Origin: Linnemannia elongata
Taxonomy: Eukaryota > Mortierellomycota > Mortierellomycetes > Mortierellales > Mortierellaceae
Reading direction: 5' to 3'
Length of the DNA: 64,000 nucleotides
Assembly (NCBI GenBank): GCA_036320915.1
Contig: JAXBDG010000003.1
Location: 2,170,001 to 2,234,000, forward strand
Program-made: the position numbers and the translations under genes
Shown here: one piece after another, positions 1-11,131 of the stretch
How positions within the stretch are numbered: the first letter of the stretch is position 1
Layout of the letters: each line of letters starts with the position of its first letter
Notes under the pieces: generated by a model
What the model was told of the DNA's origin: nothing
Databases searched by the model: none
The model's input: only the letters and a program-made list of their open reading frames with translations

Positions 1-28
1 TCACGATATTATCGTCTGCTGCAGCCAT
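1..28 (-). CDS. Possible 5' end of a minus-strand gene running off the left edge
   Basis: On the minus strand an ATG at 28-26 sits in a good context (ACAATGG) and opens nine codons (Met-Ala-Ala-Ala-Asp-Asp-Asn-Ile-Val) that stay open to the window edge. Nothing about its function can be said from nine residues. If real, it shares a divergent promoter of roughly 590 bp with the PPR gene. It could equally be a chance ATG. Confidence 0.25.
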
Positions 29-621
29 TGTTGTCTTGAAGGAGTGTTGTGCTTGATGGGTATAATATAGATAGTTGTTGTTGTACTCGTTGACGCGTGC
101 TGAACCTGCAAGTCGTGACAAAGATGTAACAATCGTTGTTCGTGTTATTGTTGGTGTTGGTGTGTGTTGAGTTTTGGTGCAATAATGAAGGCGCGTGAAT
201 GACTGTGCTGCAAGTGTTCGTTTGATGATGTATGTTCCGGGTATGCAATTTGCGCTGAGTAGTGAGTGCGATCGGCGAGTCGTTAAAAGGCGCGAGTGTG
301 ATGTCCTGCTTTTTTGTGCGGTTGTGTTGAAGTAGAAGGGAAAAAGAAGAGGGGAACCAACTTTTGTGGTCAAGGAGAAAGGAAATGAGAGATGGTCCTA
401 AGCCACAGGTACGTTGTTTCCCGTCCTTTTGACTTCATTCACTTTTGTCCGAAGTTGTGCTCCTCGGTCCATGCTCAACATTCCTTCGTGCCTTTGTCTC
501 TGCTCTCCAGAATCGCCTCTTTGTTCGTCACCGACACCAATCACCAGGACGAGCAGCGCAAACTATATATCAGGGACTCGAAACTGACAGACGACAAAGA
601 CACAAACAGGTCCGCCGTCTC
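29..621. other. Intergenic / leader region upstream of the PPR gene
   Basis: No convincing gene. GT-rich in the first 250 bases, i.e. CA-rich on the opposite strand, as expected for a leader of a minus-strand gene. A TATA-like stretch (CTATATATC) lies near 563-571, about 55 bp before the chosen PPR start. A plus-strand upstream ORF is listed separately. Confidence 0.4.
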
Positions 622-625
622 ATGA
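392..625 (+). promoter_or_regulatory. Candidate upstream ORF overlapping the PPR start (ATGA overlap)
   Basis: An ATG at 392 opens 77 codons. The stop TGA at 623-625 overlaps the chosen PPR start ATG at 622-624. The peptide has no recognisable domain. It matters only if transcription begins upstream of 392. A GTACGT at 409 could act as a leader splice donor and remove most of it, and the TATA-like site near 565 would start transcription inside it. Confidence 0.2.
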
Positions 626-3603
626 GATCTCTACCTGTCAGGCGAATCCTGCCCGCCCGCCCCCTCTCTCTGGCACACCATTACCCACCTCCGTCTATTC
701 GGATCGCCTCTTGCTCACGCCCCGCAATCCCCACCTCGCAGGACAATCCTTGGCAATTGTGCTTTCAAAGGGCATACTCACGCACCGTTCTCTCCAGGGA
801 CCAACAAAGACGAGCCTCTAGACCCTGTCCAAGGCAACAACATACTTCCTCAGGACTAACACACTCGCCTACAACTAACTCTGGTGTACTCTCCCGGAAG
901 CACCAACGAGGCTATACCAATGCCGCAGCTGCAGCACAATCCATTCCCAAAGAGACACACGGATCCATCTCTACCACCGGCCATGCTTCAAAACCTATCG
1001 GGGGAGGCCCAACGCCCAAACGTGAGAGCAGATCGACACAGGACTTGATGACCCAACTCGGGCAGTCCCTCAAGGATCGCAACCTTCCTTCAGCTCTGGA
1101 TACTTACCTCGTCGTCCAACGACGAACACTCCCAGCCGATCAAGTCGAGTCCTTATTCCATTTCCAACGTCAACTCGTCCAACTATTTCACTTTACCACA
1201 CTCCAAAAATCGGCATCAGATCGCGCTGCACTCGGACAACAGTTCTCGAAGCAACTTTCACAACTGGATCAGCGCCGAGATCGGGTTTTGAGACATATCT
1301 CAGAGAGGATGCTGGTGGGGGACGATCATGCGGAGGCGCTGGCAGGACTTGTGGATGCAATTGGGAAGAGTCGAGCTATGGTCCAGCATTCCTATATTTC
1401 TAATTCGACTGGGAAACTGCAGGATTGGCGGGAGGCGTTGAAGGTGCTGGAGGATTGGTCGACGACTGAGAAGCCTTGGGATTGGGAGAGGAAGGCGACG
1501 GAGGGTGTCGTAGGCAAGGAGTTGGGATCATCATCATCAAATACATCAGCATGGAGAAATTCGGTTCTGGAGCGGGAGCTGGGCAGCTGGCTCGTCAAGT
1601 TGATGAGCAAGTTGGTCTACAGCCATACTTACCTGGTTCGATCCATGCTCGACACCATACCAAAGCAGTTTGGAATCAAGACAACCGTCGAAATGCATCT
1701 TGTAAGTCATTCAGCATTGCCGTTGGTACACGTCAAAATAATAGCTCTGTTACTCGATTCAAATAACTAACATGCTCACTTGTTGAACGCGGTACTAATA
1801 TAGGTACTGTTGAACTATTATGCAATGTTTGGGCGGGATGGCTACCGGGACACGCTTTCTATCGTCTCCAGCATGGACAGCAAAAATATTTCGTGGAGAC
1901 ACGAGACCGCCGTTTACGACTACCTCCTTTACTCTCTTAGTCACATGTCAGGCAACGAAGCCCATGCCGACAGGATCATCAACCAAATGCTCGCCAACGA
2001 CCTTGTTCCTCGGGAAGAGACCATGAAAGCTGCGATCCTGTGTGCAGCACGATCCGGAGATCTGGAGGCTTGTTCGCGGTACATCAGCAGGATGCATAAG
2101 GAGTGGAACCTGGACATTGGCGATCGCATGAAGGCGATCTTGTTGTACGCGTGCGCCAAACGAGGCGATTTTGACAGTGCGGTTGAAATTCTGGGTCAGC
2201 TCAGTGTCGCAGGGACATTGGTTCGGTCGAAAACTAAGAAACGCTCCGGTGACAACATCGCTCCGACAATCTCTGCGACAACCAACGCACAGCTGGAGGA
2301 AATATTGTCGAACCCGGACATTATCAACAACACGAACGTGCTGCTCGCACTTATCAACCAAACCCACAACAGACGCGGCAACAAGAAGCAAATGACACAG
2401 GACTTCATCAAGGAGGAGGTGTCCAAGGTCCTGGAGCTCTTTACCGTCATCACCAAGAACCCCCAGCAGATTGACACGCAGCTCTACACGATCATGATGC
2501 AGTACCTTTCCACCCTGCCTTCGCCCTTACCCGGAATGACGTATCTTTACAAGGAGATGCAGGGTACCAAGAACGCCAAGCCCAATCACGTCACCTACAA
2601 GATCATGCTGGAGGCGTGTGCTGAGCAGATGGACATGGAGTACGGCAAGCAGCTGTGGGACGACATGGACGTGTCCAAGGTTATCAAGGATTGCTATGTC
2701 CGCGCTAGCTTTGTCAAGGGCTGGGGCAAGATTGGTTATCTGAAGCAAGCCGAGTGGATCGCACGCGAGGGTTACCTGATTCAACAAGGTCTAGACAAGG
2801 ACCGTCGCCAGCATCGTTTGGCATTTGTGCTCAAGAATCGGAAACGTCGAGACCAAGGGCTGCCAGAACTGCAAGTTCTACCTCGACTCCCGCGACGCCA
2901 GCGGTCAAACGACATGATCAGCCTGAATGTTGTCCATGAGTTGATGAGGGCTAACCGAGCACACAACAAACCGGACCGTGTTTATGAGATTTATCAGGAG
3001 ATTGAGCAGGGCAAATGGGGTAGTCGGATGCGCCCTAACCAGTTTACTCTTTCGATTGTCCTTCAAGCCTGTGGATCTGGGACCGCGACGAGCAAGCTGG
3101 TGGATCAGGGGATTGGTCTGGTGGAGCGTTACCTCGATAGTCAGCAGCGACAGCTCCAGCAGTTCAAGGGCGATGATGAGGATGACCAGGACGAGGACGA
3201 GAACTCTGACAGCAGCAACAGAGCAGCAACTGATGCGGAGGAGACGATCTCGGGCAAGAGCTCATTGGCTTCTCTATCGGATGTCAACTACCAGCTCTAC
3301 TTTACAATGTTGGGGCGACATCACCGCCAGCGCAAGATGGTGATTGTGTGGGACGAGATGATGCAGGTGATTGAGCGTCCGCCATCGCATGGAACAACAA
3401 ACATGGTGATGGAGGCCCTTGAGAACGTCCAGTGGGGCGCTACTCCCATCAAGCGCATCCAGAAACAGCTTAAAGATCGTTGGCCTCAGGTTGACTGGGA
3501 TGGTGCAGGCAAGAAGAAGAAGCGTATTCCAGGGTTAGGGTCTGTCGAGGAGTGGGTGCATGAGGACCAGTCTGTAGGAGCTGGTGGACGTTTCTGGAGG
3601 TGA
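622..3603 (+). CDS. Mitochondrial-type pentatricopeptide-repeat (PPR) protein
   Basis: Exons 622..1701 and 1804..3603 (intron 102 bp, GTAAGT...TAG, phase 0) encode 959 aa. The open frame extends upstream to 445, but 622 is its first ATG. From there the N-terminus is Arg/Ser/Pro-rich with almost no acidic residues for about 100 aa, as in a mitochondrial presequence. Residues after about 370 hold helical-pair repeats of PPR type, for example AVYDYLLYSLSHM, TYKIMLEACAEQMDMEYGKQ and LSIVLQACGSG. An acidic insert (DDEDDQDEDENSD) interrupts the repeats. Proteins of this class bind organellar RNA and support its processing, stability or translation; which transcript is targeted cannot be told. I do not recognise a one-to-one orthologue. 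Confidence 0.8.
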
Positions 3604-4108
3604 GAAAGAGGATGTCGAATAAACGGACGAGATTGTCAAATTAGAGTTGGAAACAATGACTGCGAGAACGTGGATGAAAGTAACGATGTCTTTTTTGTTT
3701 TGTTTGTTGGTCGAAAAGGGAATCGATGAACTTGGACGAGACTGCAATTGAAGCTGGTCATGACCTGTAGCGAGTGTATTGAAGGCTGTTGGGATGATGA
3801 AGGTAGAGTGGGGGGATAGATTGGAATATGAAATCGAGCCGTGGGGATTGTCTGTTAGCTTTAAAAACTATGCATGGATATCCCTCTCACCCCCTTTGTC
3901 TTTCTGTGTACCCATCTTTCGTCTCTCTCCCCTCTTCTCTCCTTACCCCTACCCCTATCCTCCTTTTTTCTGTTTATCACTTTATCTGATCCTTTCTGCT
4001 ACGCTTCTTCAACATCGGACAGACATCCACTTTCACCCCCTTTTCTCGATACACTCACACCAACCAAACAGCCAACAAACACTGACAAACGATAATATCC
4101 TACACTTG
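3604..4108. other. Spacer between PPR and aspartic protease genes
   Basis: Holds the 3' end of the PPR transcript (AATAAA-like sequence at about 3618) and the protease promoter. The last 200 bases are strongly pyrimidine-rich on the plus strand (TCTCTCCCCTCTTCTCTCC and similar). No further gene seen. Confidence 0.5.
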
Positions 4109-5939
4109 ATGAAACTGTTCCTTGGCATCTCGGCTGCCATCCTCTTGGCCGTGACCCAAGCTGCGGCGCTCTCGAAACCCGATGAGATGCTCAAGTACGT
4201 TATCCCTTTTGTCAACCTGTACACTCATTTCCCAGTCCAAATCGATCCTGCTCACCAACTTTCGTACCTTTCTCCTTTTTTTTTTATCTACAGGATCCCG
4301 ATAGAGACCTTCAATGGGCCGGTTCGACCGTCAACGATGGGTCGGTGGAGTCACGCGTTACGAAAATATGGCCTCTCACAACGGCATTCTCAACATCATC
4401 ATCCCAAGGCCGGAGGAGGTCCGCGAGGACGGCAGCGTGGGCGTGTTGATGATGAGACTAACCTGGCACGGATACCCCTCGTCGACTATGACTTTGACCG
4501 CGAGGTACATTAACAGCCTATTTTCTCTCTGTTGAATTTTTTTATTGTATTGTGTAGATACAATCGATTAAAATCGTAAAATTGAAATTTCACCCTACAC
4601 ACATGTAACCTAACTCCCATTTTTTGTTTTTCTCCCGTCTTCGATGATGAAGTACTACGGGACAGTCATGATAGGGACACCACCGCAAGCATTCAAAATC
4701 GACTTTGACACGGGTTCTTCCCAATTCATCATCTCCTCCAAAGACTGCACTCAATGCTCCGGGACAACCCACTACGATTCTTCTGCGTCCCACACCTTCC
4801 GTGCCAACGGAAAACCTTGGGCAATCACCTACGGCGACCAATCCCACGCCTCCGGATTTCTCGGCCATGACCAAATCCTTTTAGATAACATCCGTGTCAA
4901 GAACCAGCAGCTTGCACTTGTTACGAGTGAGAGTGCAGGGTTTGATGATACGATTGATGGGATTATGGGGTTGGCGTTTGGGAAATTGTCGAGGACTGTT
5001 GGAGGGACGAGGACAGTATTTGAGAATATGATGGATCAAGGGTTGGTGGAGAGAGGGGTTTTTGCGTTCTATTTGGGTAAAGCTAGTCGTGGAGGTGGAG
5101 GGGAGGTGATGTTTGGGGGCATGGACCTGAGTAGGGTGGAGGAAGGGGAGAAAGTGACATGGACGGAGGTGACCAAGGCAAAGTATTGGCAAATTGATAT
5201 TGAGGATGTGTTTGTGGATGGAGAGGTTGTTGCGCTTGATGGGAAGGGTGAAAAGAAGAAGGGGAAGAAGAGTGGGAGGAAGATGGAGGCCATTATGGAT
5301 ACAGGAACAACACTCATGATCGTCCCCGAGGCTCTCGCAGAGTCCATCCACGAACAGATCCCAGGTGCCCAAGAACTCGGCACCTCCTGGGCCCTCCCCT
5401 GTGACCTCGCCCTCTCTCCGACCTCTTCCACCTCCAAAGTCGAACTCCAAATCTCCAATAAGCGATTTGGAATCCCTTTCGAAGACCTTGTCAGAGAAGA
5501 GACCGATATCCCGGGAGTATGTTATTCAGGGATTCAATCGAGTACAGCCGGGTTTATGATTATTGGAGATGTGTTTATTAAGAACAATTATGTGGTGTTT
5601 GATCAAGAGAAGCGAAGGGTTGGGATTGCGCCGTTGAAGGTTAGGCCCAAGCCGGCGCCGGAGGCGTTTGTTGAAGTTGGCGTGCAGAATGCTGGAGGTG
5701 CTGATAGTGGGGAAGGGGAGGAAGGGGAGGACGTTGTGCAGGCTGCTGGCGTTGAGTGGGGTGGCGGGACCGAGGAAGGGGAAGTTGATGCCTCTTGGCA
5801 GGAGCAGGATGATACCGAGCAGAGACAAATCGATGCGTCAAAGCAGGCCTCTGAGGACACCGAGGTTAGTCAGACCGAGGAAGAAGCAAACGGAGATGAG
5901 GAGGAGGAGGAAGAGGAAGACGGGGGTGCGACAGATTAA
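4109..5939 (+). CDS. Secreted pepsin-like aspartic protease (family A1) with acidic C-terminal tail
   Basis: Exons 4109..4194, 4294..4504 and 4653..5939 give 527 aa. Residues 1-22 are a signal peptide (MKLFLGISAAILLAVTQAAA). A basic propeptide with the typical LRKYGL element follows. The mature region starts at YYGTVMIGTPPQ, coded at the first base of exon 3. Catalytic Asp118 lies in FDTGSS and Asp315 in MDTGTT. The flap Tyr is in ITYGDQS. A CTQC pair follows the first active-site loop. After the last protease strands (about 445) comes an unusual 80-residue Glu/Asp-rich tail. Such enzymes cleave proteins in acidic surroundings. Intron 1 is 99 nt, in phase and free of stops, so a retained-intron form would stay open. 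The exon layout matches the second protease at 27902. Confidence 0.9.
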
Positions 5940-6694
5940 TGGAGCCGAGCGAAGTATCTCCCCGTGAGAGGACTCGCTAAGGACATCAAGAGCAACTCAT
6001 ACCACTTTTTCATCATTTTTGACACCATCTACATCCATAATAAACCACTGAGTCGTGAAAACACATAAAACCTTCCAACGTTATTTACGCGAAGGGGACC
6101 AACAAGAGGACAAAAAGGCAGCGCAGTCGATTAGCAAACATAGCACACATAAAAAGAGTTCCTTCGCCCTCGTGTGCTGAGCACCACTAGAAAGCTGACA
6201 AGAATAAGCGACTGCAATGCCCTTATATCTCTTTTACAATTATACATCAACGGTAATGTTCACCGCTAGCCTCGAATAACAGCTTGGATCTAGGCGTTGT
6301 CTTACATCCTTACTTTTCGCTTCATTGCCCTAGTTCCCCTGGTGTTTGAACGTTACCAATGACACTCAAAATATAAACACTGCAGAAGGTGCTAAAGCAA
6401 CGGATGTGTAAAGAACGAAATCAAGGATGTGTGAACAATAAAGGCAAGGACGTTCATTCTATGTCAACTGACGCCTTTCCTTTACTCTGTGTGTGTGTAT
6501 GCACACAGCAGCATGCACACAGCAGCATGCCACTCGCCATTTGATTTTCAGCCCGCTTTGTCCCGTTTGCACACTCGCCTTGTTTCTTGAGCCTTCTATT
6601 TAAACATGGAACACTTCTCACGTTTTCGCCTCTCTCTCCCTTTCTCATCTCTTTACTGCCACTCTCTCTCTCATCACATAAAAACGCACCTCTC
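5940..6694. other. Spacer with short tandem repeat
   Basis: 3' region of the protease, then the promoter of the next gene. A CACACAGCAGCATG unit occurs twice in tandem around 6502-6530. The last 100 bases are TCTC-rich. No gene seen. Confidence 0.5.
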
Positions 6695-9525
6695 ATGAAC
6701 GACGACCTCATCACCAAACACTTTCCTCGGAAGCGAAAAGCCGAGGTATACAACTCACTCAAGGAAATGGTCACTTGCCATGCTGAAGGGGACATGACGC
6801 TACGTTCTTTTATTCTAACTCATTCCTACTCTCTCTTTTCTCATTCATCACTACGCACATAGAAGCGGGAGGACTATGGTGACCACCGCAAGGAACAAGG
6901 CTCGCAGGAGAATCAACAACAACGACAGCTGCCAGAGCCACCAACAGCAACTACAGCAACTACAACAACTACAATGACGGCGGAGGATGAAGCGGCAATA
7001 CAAAGACTTGTCGCTCTTGCGGCGAAGGCCAATGAACCAGCTGTACCAGCACCTTCTCAACAAATCAAATCGCCTAGCCAAAACCACTTGTCCGTACGTG
7101 AGGTGTTCTCGTCGATGGTCGCCGCATTGGACAGGCACATTGATAACTCATCGCAGACACCATCCTCTCAGGAATATCGCAACGAGGACCCATTGCAAGC
7201 AGCCATTACCAGTGAGGGGGTACTTCTTTGGAGGGTAAGCAAAATTGAGCCTTTCTCATATGACCATTTTCACTTTGCACATTATGTGCAATGGTAAGAC
7301 CAAACAACATTGACAGCAAAAACTGGTATCTGACCTTCGCCAAATGGTATATGTTGCTATAGGAGTTTTGCATACGCAGGGCTTACAACGACGACGACCG
7401 GGTGACACCAGAAAAGTTGCTGGACTATGTCGACCTCATCTGCCTCCCATACGACAACTTGCAACAGAAACATGACACTACCTCAAGTCTGGATGGAACC
7501 TATCCGCTGTTGGTGCTGAGTCTTCAGGCGCTTGTCCGTCCCGTTCTCCAACTTTGGGTCAACAAAGTTCCTTTTCACGACGCTGACATGGAGTTTTCGC
7601 AGCATACAATCACGGAAGGAAGCATCGGCGAGGAAGGAGAGTGGGAGAGAGATGGTCAGAACGACAGGGCTGAAATGGACTACCAGTCTGATGAATGGCC
7701 CTCTACGCCTCGAGATATTGACCTTGCTGAGTTGGAGGACGAGAACATTGACTGGTCGAGGGAAACTGCCGTTGTACAGGATAACGCACTGGGGCTGATG
7801 TTCACAACGGAAGAACCGTTTTCGGTCAAACCACCCTCGAACCCTGTAACAACAATCCCTACGAAACATGTCCCTATTTCTGCATCATCTATAAGAGCAC
7901 CTACTTGGGCGCATGGACGGTACAAGGCCGATGAGTTCGAAGCAAACACGATGTACGTCAATCCTCGCACCGCCGAAAACAACACTTATACCCCGACATA
8001 CGACCTGACCCTAGCTGATAATGTCGTCGAGCTGTTGGAGGAGTGGCGGTTTGGACTGAACAATCAACTGTCGATTCAGGAACTCAATAAGCAGTATGGA
8101 AGTCTGTGGCGACCAAAAGAACAAGAATACTATTACCGTACGAAGTTAGCCATCGTGCGCGAGTTCAAGAGACTGGTCTCGGAGGAAGGGATGAAGGACG
8201 ATGAGGCTGTGTCATATCTGGTGACCAAGCAGGGCACGAGGGCCGCAGGGACTTTGTGCAGAATGATTTATCAGGAGATGTCAGCGCGAAACAAGATTGA
8301 TGGGAAGAAAGTCTCGAGGCTGCCGGGTCCATCTTCCTCATCATCTTCCTCGGCAAAGTCTCCTCCAGACTCGGCGACGGCATCATCCTCCAGCGGCAGT
8401 ACCAGCATGGCCTCGATCTCTTTGGCTAATCTCGACATGCCCTCAACAAAGAATGCAGGCGTCCCTAATCAGACAGCGTTATCTCCATCAAAAGGATCAG
8501 GCTCCAACAAACACACCACCAAAAGGGAACCGGGGGCCTCCACTGCTCCAACCACTCATGCTTTAACAGGTCTGGAGAAATGGCGCCTGGGAATCAGGAA
8601 CACGCCCCAACACCTTGCTCCAATTCCCGGTATGCCTGAGATCTGGGACGAAGTGACGCTGGACAAGACGTATCGGTTCCCCATATTCAATGACATCGTG
8701 ACGATCTACGATCTATGGCTGTTCTGGACGCAAGGCTGGAATGGTGGTCCTTCTGTACGAGAGAGGAGTGCGGAACATGGGGCCACCTGGAGGAAAGAAA
8801 CCTACGATCGAACGATTGCCCAATGGTACGCCCCGAGATACAAGGTTGTCCAGGAGATCAGGAGGTTGGTCGAACAGGGTTGGTTAGAGTCCGAAGCGGT
8901 GGAAGGTATGGAGGCACTACAGGAGAACCGCTCGATGGAGGATTTTGCCAAGCACCTAAGCACGTTGGATGACATCCCGGATAAGATCTCGCAAGCCAGA
9001 AGACTCGATGCTCGCACGCCTATGATGGATCAAGCCAGAAGAGCAGATTTGTCAAATGCAGGATCGGGATCAGGAGTGACACCTCCTATGGGACTTGTTG
9101 GTGGACGATGCCCCCCCTGGACCCACGTACTCGAAGCTGCGACAATAATTCAGGAACCGCTGGCGGAAGAGAAAGTCGTTCCTGTAATTTGCGGCCGAGA
9201 AGATCTCGCCATGACAGAGTCTCCTCAGTTCAGTGGACGAACTGGAGGTGGAGGTCGATTTGGGCCAAGTACCAGTGTAACAGGTTCAACATCTGGTACG
9301 ATCCCGCGAGGGACTGTAGAGACAACGATCCCGTTTCGCACTGGTGATGGAAACATGAGGCCGGCTCCTTCTGGTTCTACTTCTTTGTCATCGTCGACGC
9401 CGAGTAGTAGTAAGAGGAGGAAGAGTAAGAGTCGTGGTGAAAGTGTGCAATCGGAGTCTATGTCAAAGTACACGAACAATCAGCGGGGGCCGAGGATAAA
9501 AGTCAAGAAGGAGGACAAGGAGTGA
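6695..9525 (+). CDS. GCR1_C-domain DNA-binding regulator, two tandem domains (smaller paralogue)
   Basis: Exons 6695..6745, 6863..7234 and 7363..9525 (all junctions phase 0) give 861 aa. A short basic N-terminus (PRKRKAE) and a disordered linker precede a region (FCIRRAYNDDDRVTPEKLL) that resembles the core-binding segment in front of fungal GCR1-like proteins. Two GCR1_C-like domains follow, at about 357-428 (LLEEWRFGLNNQLSIQELNK, then YGSLWRP) and 577-663 (LWLFWTQGWNGGPSVRERS, then HGATWRKE). The shape Leu-x-x-x-Trp...Gly...Pro-Ser/Ser-Ile...Tyr-Gly...Trp-Arg is that of the yeast Gcr1/Msn1/Hot1 DNA-binding fold. Ser-rich linkers separate them, and a basic tail ends the protein. Likely a nuclear transcription regulator; target genes unknown. 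It pairs with the larger paralogue directly downstream. Confidence 0.75.
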
Positions 9526-9727
9526 GCGGTTCAAACAAAAGCAATAAATAGTTGTTTGTTGGATGATTTGTATGTTCGTGTGCAAATATGAGAGGTTCAT
9601 GGTTCATGGTGCATGGTTGGATTGATAGTATTAAAAAACCTATAGGAAGCGAATTGATCATCATAACCATAAAGAGAATGAACGACAAGAGGAGGGTATC
9701 TCTGTTTGTAGCGAGAGAGGGAGGGCG

Positions 9728-9800
9728 CCTTGACCCTTTGACCCATTGAGCCTTTGAGCCTTTGACCACTTTGACCCCCTTTGAGCCCCTTTGACCCTGA
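9728..9800. repeat. Degenerate minisatellite, CCTTTGA(C/G)C units
   Basis: About seven imperfect 9-11 bp copies of CCTTTGACC / CCTTTGAGC in a row, directly visible. It lies between the paralogous regulators. Confidence 0.7.
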
Positions 9801-10041
9801 GATGCCACCCCCTTGTCTTTTTCCCGATGGTGTATCTCGCTCCTTTTGTGGCAACTATACCAAGGGGGGTGATATCTTTCCTGTTGTCGTGAAGGCGTGC
9901 AATCTGCATATTATTATGCAAACAGAAAAAAAAAGAAGAGTGTTTTTGAATGCAACTCGCATTTTCTTTCTTTCACACTTTTCTCTCTCACATACTCACT
10001 CTCTCACTTTCACTCACTCTCTCACTTTCTCTCTTTCACTT

Positions 10042-10072
<31 letters not shown>

Positions 10073-10469
10073 TTCATTCTTTCACTTTCTCTCTCGCTCA
10101 CTCTCTCACTCTCTCAGTTTCACTCACTCACTCTCTCTCTCTCTCTCAATCCCTCTATCTCCATCTATCTCCATCTCCATCCATCTCTATTTATTTCTAT
10201 CTCTCCCTGGATGTTCTTGTCCTTTTCCCCTTTTGTTTTCTTTTCCATTTTCCTTTCTTTCGCTCTGACCCTTTCCCGCACCCACCACCTTCTCCCATCC
10301 CATCCCATCCCATCCCCTCTTTCCTTCTCTTTTTCCTCTCTTTTTCCTTACTCTCCCCCTTGTCCTTTCTTCCGACCCCCTTCCTCCTTCTCCTTGGCTC
10401 CTCCTCAAAGATACCATTTTCATTTCTCTCTGCATCTGCACTCCTTCTTCTTCTCACTTTATTTCTTGC

Positions 10470-10481
<12 letters not shown>

Positions 10482-10522
<41 letters not shown>
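10482..10522. repeat. (CT)n microsatellite
   Basis: About 20 near-perfect CT dinucleotides about 200 bp ahead of the large GCR1_C gene, within its pyrimidine-rich promoter. Confidence 0.9.
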
Positions 10523-10530
<8 letters not shown>

Positions 10531-10719
10531 TGCACTCTTTCCTCCATTTCTATCTCCACTCCAACTCTCAACCCTTTCCCCCCCCCTTCCAAACACGGCA
10601 CGCATACTCACCATTTTCGGGACCAGCACCCTACTCTCACACGATACATCACGCACGCACGCACGAGCACACGCACTCAGCAACAACAACAACAACAACA
10701 GCAATAAGACAACAAGAGA

Positions 10720-11093
10720 ATGTCCGACCCACTACCACAACAACAACAGCGGCAACACTCGTCAAACTCTCGAAAGCGAGGATACGACCACCACGAGGTA
10801 TGTTACTCTTCTACACTTTTAATTTCACTTGTTCACAGTCATTCACTTGCACACACATATGTACTTCTAGAATGAGTTACTACCAGCAATATCAAACAAA
10901 ATGAAATCACCGCAGCCTTCTATTGTCCCCCAACAGGTCAAAACAGAAAGAGCAAAGAAGAAAGAAAGTTATCCGTTTCGTTATATCTTTTGGAAGAATG
11001 CAAACAAAAGGGAAACAAAGGGAGCCAACAGAAACACGAGACGACCAACTTCTGACACATCACCCTCGTTTTTCTTCTTTTTAATACTTCTCC

Positions 11094-11131
<38 letters not shown>

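Larger units (their letters stand above)
9526..10719. other. Spacer between the two GCR1_C paralogues, repeat-rich
   Basis: Contains a minisatellite (about 9728-9800), a 400 bp CT/TTTC-rich tract (about 9960-10200) and a (CT)n microsatellite near 10482. Open frames here, up to 308 codons, are Ser/Leu-only products of the CT repeats and not genes. The final 60 bases are (CAA)n-rich leader before the start at 10720. Confidence 0.6.

Noticed and set aside
9781..10822. Overlapping 290-308 codon plus-strand frames of Ser/Leu/Phe
   Set aside because: They are readings of CT microsatellites in a promoter, open in several frames at once.
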